Positions 1-8,880 of a stretch of DNA of 64,000 nt are shown here, piece after piece. The stretch comes from Pseudolysinimonas_A sp039912695. Lineage in GTDB: Bacteria > Actinomycetota > Actinomycetes > Actinomycetales > Microbacteriaceae. Position 1 is the first letter of the stretch; each line of letters begins with the position of its first letter. A program made the position numbers and the translations under genes. The notes under the pieces were generated by a model that saw nothing but the letters and a program-made list of their open reading frames with translations, was not told the DNA's origin and did not search any database. The stretch spans positions 62,001 through 126,000 of the forward strand of contig NZ_JBDSPJ010000022.1 of the NCBI RefSeq assembly GCF_039912695.1, written 5' to 3'.

Positions 1-3000
1 GACCGCGGATGTCGACGACGTGAAGAGGGGTCTCGGGGAACGGGTTATTCGCCTCATCATTGGCGAGTACGTCGATCGTCGTCGTTGTTCCGCGCGGGGT
101 GATCGCCACATCCGCGACGGGTTTCACGAGGGGAAGCGTCGACGGCACGACCTGCAACTTGATGCGCCCCGCACGCCCGCCGTTGAGCGCGTCTCGCACG
201 GCAAGAGTGATATCCGTCGTCGTGCCTTTGGGGGCGTCTTCGGCGGCGCGGATCACGAGGCGCTGTCCATTGAGCTCGAAGGTGAAGCCCTCGGGCAACG
301 GCTCGAGCACCGTGTACGCGAGCTCGTCGATGTCGTCGTACGGATAGTTGGTCAGCTTGACGAGGTCGAGCTCTTTCTCTTGTCCCGGTTCGAAGTCGAC
401 GACGCCGCCGATGAATACCGGCGGCTGGTTCTCGCGCGGCTTGACGTCAATGGGCAGGGTGAGGATCGCGGTGCGTCCGTTCGGGTCGGAAGCGCTGGAC
501 CCGTCGGTGACTTCGAACGTGATCGAGGCGGGCCCGAAATACTGGTCCGCCGAGGTGAACTCCAGGGTGTCGCCGTCGACGACCAGGCTGTCGCCGTTGG
601 CGTGGGTTGCACGCACGGTACTGGAATCGGTGAGCCGCACGCCCCGGCCGCGCAGAGTCACGATGTACGCGTTCAGGTCGATCGTCAGGGTGGACTCGCT
701 CGCGACCGTGAGAAGCGGCGCTGTTCGGTTGATCTGCGGCAGCGCGTCGTCATAGCCGGGCACCCAAATGAACGCGTACGAACGGATCGTGTCGTCGTCG
801 GGATGCGACACCGAGAACGGGATGATCTGGCTCTTGTCGCCGATCGTCACCCGCACGCTTTTGTTCGGCAACAGTTGGGCGGTCGTGGCGAATCCCGGGA
901 GCAGGGTGACGCCGAGTGCCGACACCGCCCCGTCAGCGAAGAACACGTTGTCGAGCACGTTGACGTCGACCGTCGTGCGGTCAACGACGTCGCTCGCGGT
1001 CAGGACGCTGTCTTCTGCTAGGGGATACGAGAGCGGCGCGGTGGGATCGACTTCGACATTGATGAAGTTCTGACTCGTGCCGCCGTACTCGTTCTGGATC
1101 GTATAGATCACCGAATAGCTGCCCGGAGCACTGGGCGGGGTGATATCGACGACCGAATCGTTCACGATCGTCGCCGTCGTGCCCGTCGAGCGAGAATCGA
1201 CCGAGATGATTCTCAGCGGGCTGCCGTCAGGGTCAGAGTCGTTAACCAGAGCTTGAACGCTGACCGTGCGATTGGGCCGTACTGAGACGGCATCCTCATT
1301 GGCGACGGGGTTTCGCGCGCCATCCAGACGCGGGCTGATGCCGACTCGCACAATGCCCTCCGCGCGCGCGCCGAGAGTATCGACGATGGCGTACGTGAAC
1401 TGATCGGTTCCGGACGAGTAGTCGCCGGCCTCGTATTCGATGTAGGTCGGGCCGCTCCCCAACACGATTCCCTTATCGGGATTGCTCGTGATGCCGATCA
1501 GCTGCACCGAGTCGCCGTCGGGATCGACGCCGGTGAGAGGAATCTGGATGCGAATGGTCGCGCCCGCGAGAACGCGAGCTGTGACCTGGCGGGGCACCGG
1601 AGCACTGTTCGTTGCCGGGTTTTCTTCTCGAACGGAAATCGTGACCCGTGCTTCGGAGTGTTGGCCGTCAGGGCCCGCGACGCTATACGCGGCGACGTAG
1701 TTGCCCGCGACTTCGGGAGCCAGATAGCGCAACTGGTCCCCCGCGACGAACAACAGTCCAGCGCCCTCCGGCAACGGCTCGGCCAGGGTGGGCAGCAGCA
1801 TGATCGGCTTGCCCTCGGGCTGCTCGTCGTTGGCCAAGACCGGGATGTCGACGACATCCCCGACTCGAACTGTCGCCGTATCGTCGACCGCGATCGGGGG
1901 TTGCAACTGTGCGGGGTCCGGAATCTCCACCACGGTGATGGTGCCCTCAGCGTCAGCGAGGCCGTTGCTGATGCGGTAGTTGAGGGTCACGGGTTGCCCG
2001 TTAAGCGGAGCCGTCAGCGTGACCCGAATCTGCCGCTGGTCGAGCACCTCAGCGCGCACCCCGCGATTGCTCGCCGGATTGGTGACGCCCGTGACGACGA
2101 GCACGCCACCCGCCGGGTCAATGTCGGTAGTCGTGGGATCGATCAGATCGCTCGAGAGCGTGGTCACGAAAACGGTGCGCGGCACCGTAATCGGTCGAGT
2201 GTTGGCATCGGGCGGCGCCGAGACATCGATGCGCACCAAACCCGTCGCGGTCTGGTCTCCGTCGGTGACGGTGAACTCGACGTAGTGGGTGCGTACCTCG
2301 TCACTCGAGAAGGTGAAGGTTCCCGCCTCGAAGCTCGGAGTAACCGTGGATCCGGCGCGCGCCGGAACTGCGTTGAGGCGCAACGGTCCGTTGCCGCCCG
2401 TGACGTGCGACATCGGCCGAACGGTAATCTCCTGGCCGGCCGTCGCGATCGCGAACCAGGGCTCGATCAGGATCGGGAGTTGACCCGCAGGGCTGACCCC
2501 GATCGCGAGACTGCCCGTGGCCTCCTCCCGACCGTCGGTCACGGTCAGAGTCACCGACTTGAGCTCTCCGCCGAGCCCGGAGTCGGCGAAGACGACCACA
2601 CCATCCGGTTTGTAGCTCACCTGGTCGGGCGAGGCCGTGGTCGCGGAGGTCAGATAGAAGGCGTCGCCGTCGGGATCCACCCAGTCGCTGAGAACCTGGG
2701 TACTCACCCGCCCGCCGGCGGTGACCGCTGACCGGGTGGCGCGCACCTGACGCGGGGGCGAGTTCTCGGCATCGGTGCGGATCGTGACGACCACACTCGC
2801 TGTTGCGATGCCGCCGCGGCCGTCGGAGATCGTGTAACGGAAGCCGACGGTGCCCGACGCTCCGGGTTGCAGAGTGAGCTGAATCTGTTGGTTGCGGGTC
2901 ACAAGGTCGAGGCGCCCGATGCTTTCGTCGATCGGGTCAACCTGGTCGATCACGAGCACGTCGGCGTTCGGGTCGTAGTCGTTCAGCAGAACCGGGAGCA

Positions 3001-4222
3001 CGGTCGCGCGACCGGGGCGCGCACCGAACTGGTCGTCGACAGCAACGGGCGGCTTTTGCACCTCGTCGATCGTTGGTGGAATATTCGGGTCGTTCTCGGG
3101 CGACTGGGCGTCGGGTTCCTGCACGAGGAGTGCGTCCCAGTTGTCGATCCGCTGCGCCTCATCCTGAATCGCCCACGACGTTCCGCGCTGCACATCGTTG
3201 AGAACCACGCGATCGATATTGACCGCGAAGTTGAGAGCACCTCCGGTCGCGCCGTCCAGAGCGAACGAAACTCCGTCGCCATCCGCGGCACAACGACGCC
3301 AGGCTTCTCCCGAGGCCCAGGCCGCGTAGTCGCAACCGCCCAGCGCGAGCGGCGCCGCCGGTACTCCGGTCTGGCCGTCGACCAGCACGACCGGATCACC
3401 GGATGCCAGAGGAACCGCGAGCAGACCGGTGTCAGTCCCAACCAGGACGCGGTTGCCCGCGGCAGCGGGCTTCTGCAGAACCGCACGGGTGCCCACCGGC
3501 ATCACGTTTGAGAGGTCGACGGTGCCTCGCTCGAGCGCGAGACGACGCCCGGTCGCGTCGAGGACCGCCCACGAACTGCCGACCGAGCTGACCTGCACCT
3601 CGGTCGTTGAACCGAAGTCCACCTTCCAGCGCGAGTCGACGACGTCGGTGTGCGCGGCATCCACCCGGAAGACCTCACCCACCTCTGCGGAATATGCGTA
3701 GAGGATGCCGTCAGGTCCGACGTTCACGACTGACTTCAGCCCGAGGCTGAGCGACACCGGCTGGGTGGTGTCGAAAGTGTTGAGCTCGCCCAGCGGGACG
3801 ATCCAGAGTTCGCCGGTACCGGCAGAGTGGATGACGACCCGGCTTCCGGCGAGGAAAACCTGCGGGTCGTCGGGCGGCAGCGCAATCGCATCCCCGAGAG
3901 TGGATGACGCCGGGTCGAGAACCTGCACTGTCGCGTTCGCGTGATCGACGACCAGCACGGTGTCGCCGTTCTGCACAATCTCGAGAGTTTGACCCCCCGC
4001 TCGCACGACACTGTTGAGTTCGAGCACTTCGGGGTTCGCTCGCCCGACGGCCTGGGCGGTGTCATTAGTGACCCAGACCGACCCGTCACCGAGGTCGAGC
4101 TTGTGAGCGGTGTAGCCGGTCGACGCGATCGCGAGGCCAGCGACGAGCGCGACGACGACGGTACCACTCGTAGCCGTCGCCACGAGCGACCGGTGGCCGG
4201 CGATCCATTCCAGGATCTTCAT
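1..4222 (-). CDS. Giant membrane-anchored Ig/cadherin-like repeat protein (C-terminus outside window)
   Basis: The frame is open from an ATG at 4222 to the left edge, at least 1407 codons, so the C-terminus is missing. The start overlaps the kinase stop as ATGA, which suggests coupled translation. Residues about 13-34 form one hydrophobic segment after a short basic N-terminus (signal anchor). The next ~350 residues look like a beta-propeller (repeated short VxxVGxDG-type strands). After that come repeated Ig-like domains of about 90-100 residues with Asp-rich motifs such as LLNDYDPN (near 2960-2990), VDPDGD (near 2680 and 1520), VNDSDPDGS (near 1230) and DVLANDE (near 75). Such domains are typical of surface adhesins or scaffolds. 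Related actinobacterial genes are often named Ig-like or fibronectin type III proteins and sit beside PP2C, FHA and kinase genes. Ligand and function are unknown. Confidence 0.85.
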   Translation of the reverse strand, partial: MKILEWIAGHRSLVATATSGTVVVALVAGLAIASTGYTAHKLDLGDGSVWVTNDTAQAVGRANPEVLELNSVVRAGGQTLEIVQNGDTVLVVDHANATVQVLDPASSTLGDAIALPPDDPQVFLAGSRVVIHSAGTGELWIVPLGELNTFDTTQPVSLSLGLKSVVNVGPDGILYAYSAEVGEVFRVDAAHTDVVDSRWKVDFGSTTEVQVSSVGSSWAVLDATGRRLALERGTVDLSNVMPVGTRAVLQKPAAAGNRVLVGTDTGLLAVPLASGDPVVLVDGQTGVPAAPLALGGCDYAAWASGEAWRRCAADGDGVSFALDGATGGALNFAVNIDRVVLNDVQRGTSWAIQDEAQRIDNWDALLVQEPDAQSPENDPNIPPTIDEVQKPPVAVDDQFGARPGRATVLPVLLNDYDPNADVLVIDQVDPIDESIGRLDLVTRNQQIQLTLQPGASGTVGFRYTISDGRGGIATASVVVTIRTDAENSPPRQVRATRSAVTAGGRVSTQVLSDWVDPDGDAFYLTSATTASPDQVSYKPDGVVVFADSGLGGELKSVTLTVTDGREEATGSLAIGVSPAGQLPILIEPWFAIATAGQEITVRPMSHVTGGNGPLRLNAVPARAGSTVTPSFEAGTFTFSSDEVRTHYVEFTVTDGDQTATGLVRIDVSAPPDANTRPITVPRTVFVTTLSSDLIDPTTTDIDPAGGVLVVTGVTNPASNRGVRAEVLDQRQIRVTLTAPLNGQPVTLNYRISNGLADAEGTITVVEIPDPAQLQPPIAVDDTATVRVGDVVDIPVLANDEQPEGKPIMLLPTLAEPLPEGAGLLFVAGDQLRYLAPEVAGNYVAAYSVAGPDGQHSEARVTISVREENPATNSAPVPRQVTARVLAGATIRIQIPLTGVDPDGDSVQLIGITSNPDKGIVLGSGPTYIEYEAGDYSSGTDQFTYAIVDTLGARAEGIVRVGISPRLDGARNPVANEDAVSVRPNRTVSVQALVNDSDPDGSPLRIISVDSRSTGTTATIVNDSVVDITPPSAPGSYSVIYTIQNEYGGTSQNFINVEVDPTAPLSYPLAEDSVLTASDVVDRTTVDVNVLDNVFFADGAVSALGVTLLPGFATTAQLLPNKSVRVTIGDKSQIIPFSVSHPDDDTIRSYAFIWVPGYDDALPQINRTAPLLTVASESTLTIDLNAYIVTLRGRGVRLTDSSTVRATHANGDSLVVDGDTLEFTSADQYFGPASITFEVTDGSSASDPNGRTAILTLPIDVKPRENQPPVFIGGVVDFEPGQEKELDLVKLTNYPYDDIDELAYTVLEPLPEGFTFELNGQRLVIRAAEDAPKGTTTDITLAVRDALNGGRAGRIKLQVVPSTLPLVKPVADVAITPRGTTTTIDVLANDEANNPFPETPLHVVDIRG

Positions 4223-5652
4223 CGGCTATCGGTGACGTCGACGCATTTTTCCGAACTCGGTGCGCCGCTCTTTCCCTGCCGGTTCACGGTGACCGTGACG
4301 CAGACAGTCTGCCCGGGGTCGGCATCCACGACGAAGCGCGGTTGCTCCTGAATGCTCGACGAGACCCCTCCGACCGCGATCTGGTAGAGGTCGCCGTCGT
4401 CAATTCCTGGGTCGCGCCACGAGAACTCGATCGTGCCCTGAGTTTGGGACGCCTGGATATCGCTGACCACCGGGATGCCGTCTGCTCCCGTGGCGCGGAG
4501 CACGACCGCGAGCGCAATGGCACCGAACCCGATGACCAGAGCAGCGGCGCCGATGAGGACCCAGGTGGTGATCTGAAGTCGACGGCGCGGCGCAGCAGGA
4601 CGAGTGTGCGAGAAACGGCGAGGCGTCGGCGAGGCATCGCGCACCGAACCGATTCCGGCGTACTGCGCAGACTGCGCAACCGGTCGACGACGTCGCTTCT
4701 TCGCGGGCTTGAGTGAGACCCCAGCGATGGGGCGCAGTCGAGTGCGATCCTCGAGGTCGGATGCGGTGCCCAGTGCCCACTCGTCCATCGCAATCTCGAG
4801 TTGAGTCTGCGGAACACCGAGCTCGGCTTCGATGGTCTGAAGCGCACGCACGAACTCGATGATGCTGTGCGGTCGAGCCTCGGGACGCCGCGACATCCCG
4901 CGACGCAGCAACTGCTCAAGGCTCGCCGGAACGTCGTCGCGTCCGATGGGGTGCGGTTTGGCGCGCGCGATGCGTGCCATCAGGTCGCTTGAGGAGTTTG
5001 ACCCCTCGGGGTCCTCGAACGGCGAGCGTCCGGCAAGCAGCGAGTAGACGGTCGCTGCGAAGGCCCACACTTCGGACGCGATCGGGTCGGATGTCTCGTC
5101 GAGCAGCACCTCGGGGGCAGACCACGGAATCGACAGGCCGACGGAATCTTCTTCACGCTGCGTGGTGAGCGTCGACGCGATACCGAAGTCGGAGAGCACC
5201 GGGTGGCCGTAGGCCGTCATCAGGATGTTGGACGGCTTGATGTCACGGTGCAGAACGCCGGAGCGGTGGGCCGTTTCGATCGCGCTGCCGATCCTGACAG
5301 CGATGCGCAGTACTTCGGGTACCGGGATGCGCTCGCGCCGGTAACGCTCCGAGAGCGAGGCTGAACACAGTTCCATCACGAGATAGGGGCGACCGTCGCT
5401 TGAGACGCTCGCCTCGTACACCGTGAGGATCGACGGGTGGTTGGAGAGCTGAGCCATCAGGTTCGCCTCGGCTTGAAACATCTGCCGCACCTGGTCGTTG
5501 ACGACTTCGCTGAGCATGACCTTGACCGCGACTTGGCGGCGCGGCATGTTCTGCTCGTACAGGAAGACATCCGCAAATCCCCCGGAACCCAGGATGTGGA
5601 CGTACGAGAATCCGGGCAGTACGGGTGGTTGAGATGGAAGGCGTCTCGCCAC
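4219..5652 (-). CDS. Membrane serine/threonine protein kinase with extracytoplasmic beta domain
   Basis: A 477-residue Hanks-type kinase. Visible elements: glycine loop LGSGGFADVF (21-30), ATP-binding Lys44 in VAVK, helix C Glu62, catalytic loop HRDIKPSN (135-142, Asp137), DFG (155-157) and APE (179-181). The kinase domain ends near 275. A basic linker (318-323) precedes one membrane helix (about 361-386). The remaining ~90 residues would lie outside the cell and read like a fibronectin-III/Ig-type beta sandwich with two Cys; there are no PASTA repeats, unlike PknB. The start is GTG, with a purine-rich GAGAGGGGGG just upstream. It is followed by the giant Ig-like protein with a 4-base ATGA overlap. 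The outer domain may sense or bind the partner protein; this is inference. Confidence 0.93.
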   Translation of the reverse strand: MARRLPSQPPVLPGFSYVHILGSGGFADVFLYEQNMPRRQVAVKVMLSEVVNDQVRQMFQAEANLMAQLSNHPSILTVYEASVSSDGRPYLVMELCSASLSERYRRERIPVPEVLRIAVRIGSAIETAHRSGVLHRDIKPSNILMTAYGHPVLSDFGIASTLTTQREEDSVGLSIPWSAPEVLLDETSDPIASEVWAFAATVYSLLAGRSPFEDPEGSNSSSDLMARIARAKPHPIGRDDVPASLEQLLRRGMSRRPEARPHSIIEFVRALQTIEAELGVPQTQLEIAMDEWALGTASDLEDRTRLRPIAGVSLKPAKKRRRRPVAQSAQYAGIGSVRDASPTPRRFSHTRPAAPRRRLQITTWVLIGAAALVIGFGAIALAVVLRATGADGIPVVSDIQASQTQGTIEFSWRDPGIDDGDLYQIAVGGVSSSIQEQPRFVVDADPGQTVCVTVTVNRQGKSGAPSSEKCVDVTDSR

Positions 5653-5737
5653 GAGACCCCCCTCTCAAGCCGCGGGTCCCCTCATTGTAAGACGACGATC
5701 CTGGCCTAACACCCGCCTTTACGGGGGGCTTGACCCC

Positions 5738-6586
5738 TCATCGGGGGGTGGGTACGGAGCCGGACGACGAGGTCTGCGGGTGCTTCTTGGGTTTCACCGC
5801 CGCGGCGACAACATCGATAATCACGACGGTCACGTTGTCGCGACCCCCGGCGGCGAGGGCGGCATCCATCAGCGAGTCGGCGGTTGCGGCGGCCGACTCA
5901 CCCGCGGCGAGGTGTTCGCGGATCATGCGATCGTCCAGCTCTTTGGTGAGACCGTCTGAGCACAGCAGCAGCCGCATCCCGGCGTGCACCGGCAGCATCC
6001 ACAGGTCGGGACGCGGTTCCTCGCGGAATCCGACCGCTCGAGTGATGACGTTGCTGTCGGGATGATGTTCAGCCTCGGCCTCGGCGAGGAGCCCGGCATC
6101 CATCAGCTCCTGCACAACGGAGTGGTCGACGGTGACCCGCGAGAACGCGTGGCCGTCGAGCAGGTAGACCCGGCTGTCGCCAATGTTGAAGACCGCAAAA
6201 TGCGGCTTGCCGTTGTGCATCGCCAGTACCGCGCCGGTCACGGTTGTGCCCGCACCGATCGGAATGTGCGCGGCGAAAAGTTGAATGTCAGAAGCAGCCG
6301 CAGACAGAGCGCCCTCGACGCGTTCAAAGTCGACGTAGCCGTGCTCGGCGGCGGCGCGCAGCGCGGCGAGTCGCTCGACGACAGCGGCGCTTGCTCGATC
6401 CCCCGCGGCGTGGCCACCCATTCCGTCGGCGACCGCAAACACCGGTGGGCCGAAGATGACGCTGTCTTCATTCACGGCGCGCTTGCGCCCGATATCGCTG
6501 CGCCCCGCCCAATCGAGTACGAATCCCCGACGCTTCCCGGGCACCATCAATTTGTACCCGGTGCGATCTCTGCCGACGATGCTCAC
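5738..6586 (-). CDS. PP2C-family protein serine/threonine phosphatase
   Basis: A 282-residue soluble phosphatase that would reverse the action of the neighbouring kinase. PP2C metal-binding motifs are present in order: RAVNEDS (37-42), VADGMGGH (52-59, Asp54), FNIGDSRVYLL, LLLCSDGLTKELDD and GGRDNVTVVIID. There is no membrane segment. The GTG start lies in GTGA, overlapping the stop of the FHA gene by 4 bases; an internal ATG 13 codons downstream is a possible but less attractive start. An 85-base gap separates it from the kinase gene downstream. Order FHA, phosphatase, kinase is a common actinobacterial arrangement for reversible Ser/Thr phosphorylation. Confidence 0.94.
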   Translation of the reverse strand: MSIVGRDRTGYKLMVPGKRRGFVLDWAGRSDIGRKRAVNEDSVIFGPPVFAVADGMGGHAAGDRASAAVVERLAALRAAAEHGYVDFERVEGALSAAASDIQLFAAHIPIGAGTTVTGAVLAMHNGKPHFAVFNIGDSRVYLLDGHAFSRVTVDHSVVQELMDAGLLAEAEAEHHPDSNVITRAVGFREEPRPDLWMLPVHAGMRLLLCSDGLTKELDDRMIREHLAAGESAAATADSLMDAALAAGGRDNVTVVIIDVVAAAVKPKKHPQTSSSGSVPTPR

Positions 6587-7188
6587 GACAACTCCGCCTC
6601 GACCGCAAGGGGCGCGAGCACAAGGGGCGGAAGCACACCCAGCACCGCACCTTCACCCAGGTCGATGCGCGTTCCGACCGGGACGACGGCCGACTCCCCG
6701 CGGATGAGAGTGCGCGGCGCGGCGCCGGGGAACTGCACGATGGTGCCGTTGGTGGATCGCATGTCGCTTGCTACCAGCGCTCCCCCGACGATCCTGAGTT
6801 CGAGGTGGGTGCTGGAGAGTTCTTTCGACGGCGACGGCAGCGAGATCAGTGTCGGCTCCGGTCCCACATGGATGCGCGGAGCGCTGGGCTTTCGGCCGAC
6901 ATAGACCCGCCCCACCACGGCGACCTCGGTGCCGTCGGGCAGCACGATCCGATACGGCGGCGCCAGCGCAACCACGCGCGGGGCGGCCGGCACGATGGAG
7001 TTGATCGGCGCCACGACGACCGCACCCGACGGGATGCGCGCCGCCGTATCTGCGGAAGGCGGCTCAACGAGGGGCGGAGGCACGCTCCCCCGTGCGACGG
7101 TGTCCTCAACATCCGACTCCGGCCTCGCGACGGGGGCACGCGGGACACCTCTGACAGTGTCGTCGAGGTCGGGCTCCACGCGCCCCAT
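6583..7188 (-). CDS. FHA domain protein
   Basis: The 201-residue reading starts at ATG 7188, chosen because GGAGG lies five bases upstream; a longer frame to 7290 has no such site and low-complexity sequence. The C-terminal half is a forkhead-associated phosphothreonine-binding domain with VGRK, SSTHLEL (Ser/His pair) and DMRSTNGTIV (Asn-Gly) motifs. The N-terminal part is Pro-rich and carries DLDDTVRG and DVEDTVARG, two short acidic-Thr motifs that resemble phospho-acceptor sites in other FHA proteins; that reading is inference. First gene of the FHA-PP2C-kinase-Ig cluster, coupled to the phosphatase by a GTGA overlap. Confidence 0.92.
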   Translation of the reverse strand: MGRVEPDLDDTVRGVPRAPVARPESDVEDTVARGSVPPPLVEPPSADTAARIPSGAVVVAPINSIVPAAPRVVALAPPYRIVLPDGTEVAVVGRVYVGRKPSAPRIHVGPEPTLISLPSPSKELSSTHLELRIVGGALVASDMRSTNGTIVQFPGAAPRTLIRGESAVVPVGTRIDLGEGAVLGVLPPLVLAPLAVEAELS

Positions 7189-7222
7189 TGTCCTCCACTT
7201 GCCCGAGACCGGAGTCACGCAG

Positions 7223-7307
7223 CGCTGAGGTCCGGCGGTGTCCTCGGGTCGATCGGGGTAGGGGTCCCCGCTCCTTCGGCCCGAGGACACCGCCGGTCCT
7301 CAGCGCG
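7223..7307. repeat. Long GC-rich inverted repeat (29-base arms, 27-base loop)
   Basis: Arms at 7223-7251 and 7279-7307 are reverse complements apart from two positions. The loop is itself G- and C-rich. It lies between the aldehyde dehydrogenase stop and the FHA gene, both minus strand. No T-run follows, so it is not a textbook intrinsic terminator, but the RNA hairpin would be very strong and could end or protect the dehydrogenase transcript. Confidence 0.8.
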
Positions 7308-7329
7308 GAGCGCAAGACCCGGAGGAAAA

Positions 7330-8766
7330 CTACGAGCCGATATACGACATGACGTGTTTGATCCGCGTGTAGTCCTCGAACCCGTACATCGAGAGGTCTT
7401 TGCCGTAGCCGGAGTGTTTGAACCCGCCGTGCGGCATTTCGGCGACGAGCGGGATGTGGGTGTTGATCCAGACGCAGCCGAAGTCGAGGTGTTTCGCGAA
7501 GCGCATCGCCCGGCCGTGGTCGGCCGTCCACACCGACGAGGCAAGCCCGTACTGCACGCCGTTCGCCCAGGTGAGCGCCTCGGTCTCGTCGCTGAAGGTT
7601 TGCACGGTGATGACCGGGCCGAAGATCTCGTTCTGGATGGCGTCGTCGTTTTGGTTGAGGGCGTCGACGATCGTGGGTTCGATGAAGTAGCCCTTGCCGG
7701 CCTTGCGGTCGCCTCCGGTCACAACGTTGGCGTGCGACGGGAGCGCGTTGAGCATCCCGAGCACGCGTTCCATCTGGCTGAAGTTGTTGACCGGGCCGAA
7801 GAAGGTGTCGGGGTCTTTCGGGTCTCCGGTAGTCACGTTCGCGGCAACGTAAGCAGCGAGCGCCGCGACAAAGTCATCGTGGGCATCCTTGTGCACGAGC
7901 ACGCGGGTCGCGGCGGTGCAGTCCTGGCCGGCGTTGAAGTATCCCGCGATCGCGATGCCTTCGGCGGCTTTGGCCATGTCGGCATCCGGGAAGACGATGA
8001 CCGGAGCTTTACCCCCGAGTTCGAGATGTACGCGCTTGAGGTCGGATGCCGCGGACTTGGCAACCTCCATGCCGGCCCGAACTGACCCGGTGATCGAGAC
8101 CATCTGCGGGGTCTTGTGCTCGATCATCGCGGCGCCGGTTGTGCGGTCACCGGTGATGACATTGAGCACGCCCTTGGGGAGGAACTCTGCGGCGATCTCG
8201 GCGAGGAGCAGGGTCGACTGCGGGGTCGTGTCTGAGGGCTTCAGCACCGTCGTGTTACCGGCGGCAATCGCGGGCGCAAACTTCCAGACCGCCATGTTGA
8301 GCGGATAGTTCCACGGGGTGACTTGGCCGATGACTCCGATCGGCTCGCGCCGAACCGACGACGTGTGGTCTTTCATATATTCACCCGTCGCACGACCTTC
8401 GAGGATGCGAGCGGCGCCGGCGAAGAAGCGGATCTGGTCGACGGAGAGCATGATCTCGTCGTCGACGAGGGTGGTTCGCGGTTTGCCGGTGTCTTGCGAC
8501 TCGAGGTCGGCGAACTCGTCGGCACGCTGCTCCATCGCATCGGCAATGCGAAACAGGGCGAGCTGCCGTTCGGATGGGGTCGATTCGCCCCACTCCTCGA
8601 AGGCCGCCGCGGCTGCCGAGAAGGCGGCGTCGACATCCGCGGCCCCCGAGACGGGCGAGGTCGCGTAGCTCGTTTCGGTCGCAGGGTCGACGACGGGAAA
8701 CGAATCGTCACCCTTCGCGTCGACGTACTCGCCGTTGATGAAGTTGCGCAGGATTCGATCGACCAT
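7330..8766 (-). CDS. Aldehyde dehydrogenase, probable gamma-aminobutyraldehyde dehydrogenase
   Basis: About 478 residues, full length for the NAD(P)-dependent aldehyde dehydrogenase family. Visible: the TPWNYPLNM segment, the nucleotide-binding ITGSVRAG motif, the catalytic Glu in LELGGKAPV, the catalytic Cys in FNAGQDCTA, and the C-terminal EIFGPVITV. Overall it reads like enzymes that oxidise 4-aminobutanal to GABA in putrescine breakdown. ATG 8766 is preferred over the GTG two codons upstream because a TAGGGT hexamer ends seven bases before it (leaderless type). It diverges from the Lrp-like regulator and the aminotransferase, which supports a shared polyamine pathway. Substrate specificity is inferred from similarity as remembered and from context. 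Confidence 0.9.
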   Translation of the reverse strand: MVDRILRNFINGEYVDAKGDDSFPVVDPATETSYATSPVSGAADVDAAFSAAAAAFEEWGESTPSERQLALFRIADAMEQRADEFADLESQDTGKPRTTLVDDEIMLSVDQIRFFAGAARILEGRATGEYMKDHTSSVRREPIGVIGQVTPWNYPLNMAVWKFAPAIAAGNTTVLKPSDTTPQSTLLLAEIAAEFLPKGVLNVITGDRTTGAAMIEHKTPQMVSITGSVRAGMEVAKSAASDLKRVHLELGGKAPVIVFPDADMAKAAEGIAIAGYFNAGQDCTAATRVLVHKDAHDDFVAALAAYVAANVTTGDPKDPDTFFGPVNNFSQMERVLGMLNALPSHANVVTGGDRKAGKGYFIEPTIVDALNQNDDAIQNEIFGPVITVQTFSDETEALTWANGVQYGLASSVWTADHGRAMRFAKHLDFGCVWINTHIPLVAEMPHGGFKHSGYGKDLSMYGFEDYTRIKHVMSYIGS

Positions 8767-8772
8767 GACCAC

Positions 8773-8778
8773 ACCCTA
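8773..8778 (-). promoter_or_regulatory. Candidate -10 element (TAGGGT) for leaderless aldehyde dehydrogenase mRNA
   Basis: On the minus strand TAGGGT is followed by six bases and then ATG 8766, so transcription would begin at or next to the start codon. There is no Shine-Dalgarno sequence. Confidence 0.5.
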
Positions 8779-8880
8779 CCGGCGACCCTTCGGTGCTGAA
8801 ACTGCCGATTTCGTCACTTTTGGCCGCCAGAAATTGCGGAATCGCTTGTGAGCGACCTTCCCGGCTGCCATGATCGGACC

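Noticed and set aside
20..3511. Several plus-strand open frames in the first 3.5 kb
   Set aside because: The minus-strand frame is open throughout and encodes recognisable Ig-like repeats; the plus frames are Arg/Val/Asp-rich artefacts.
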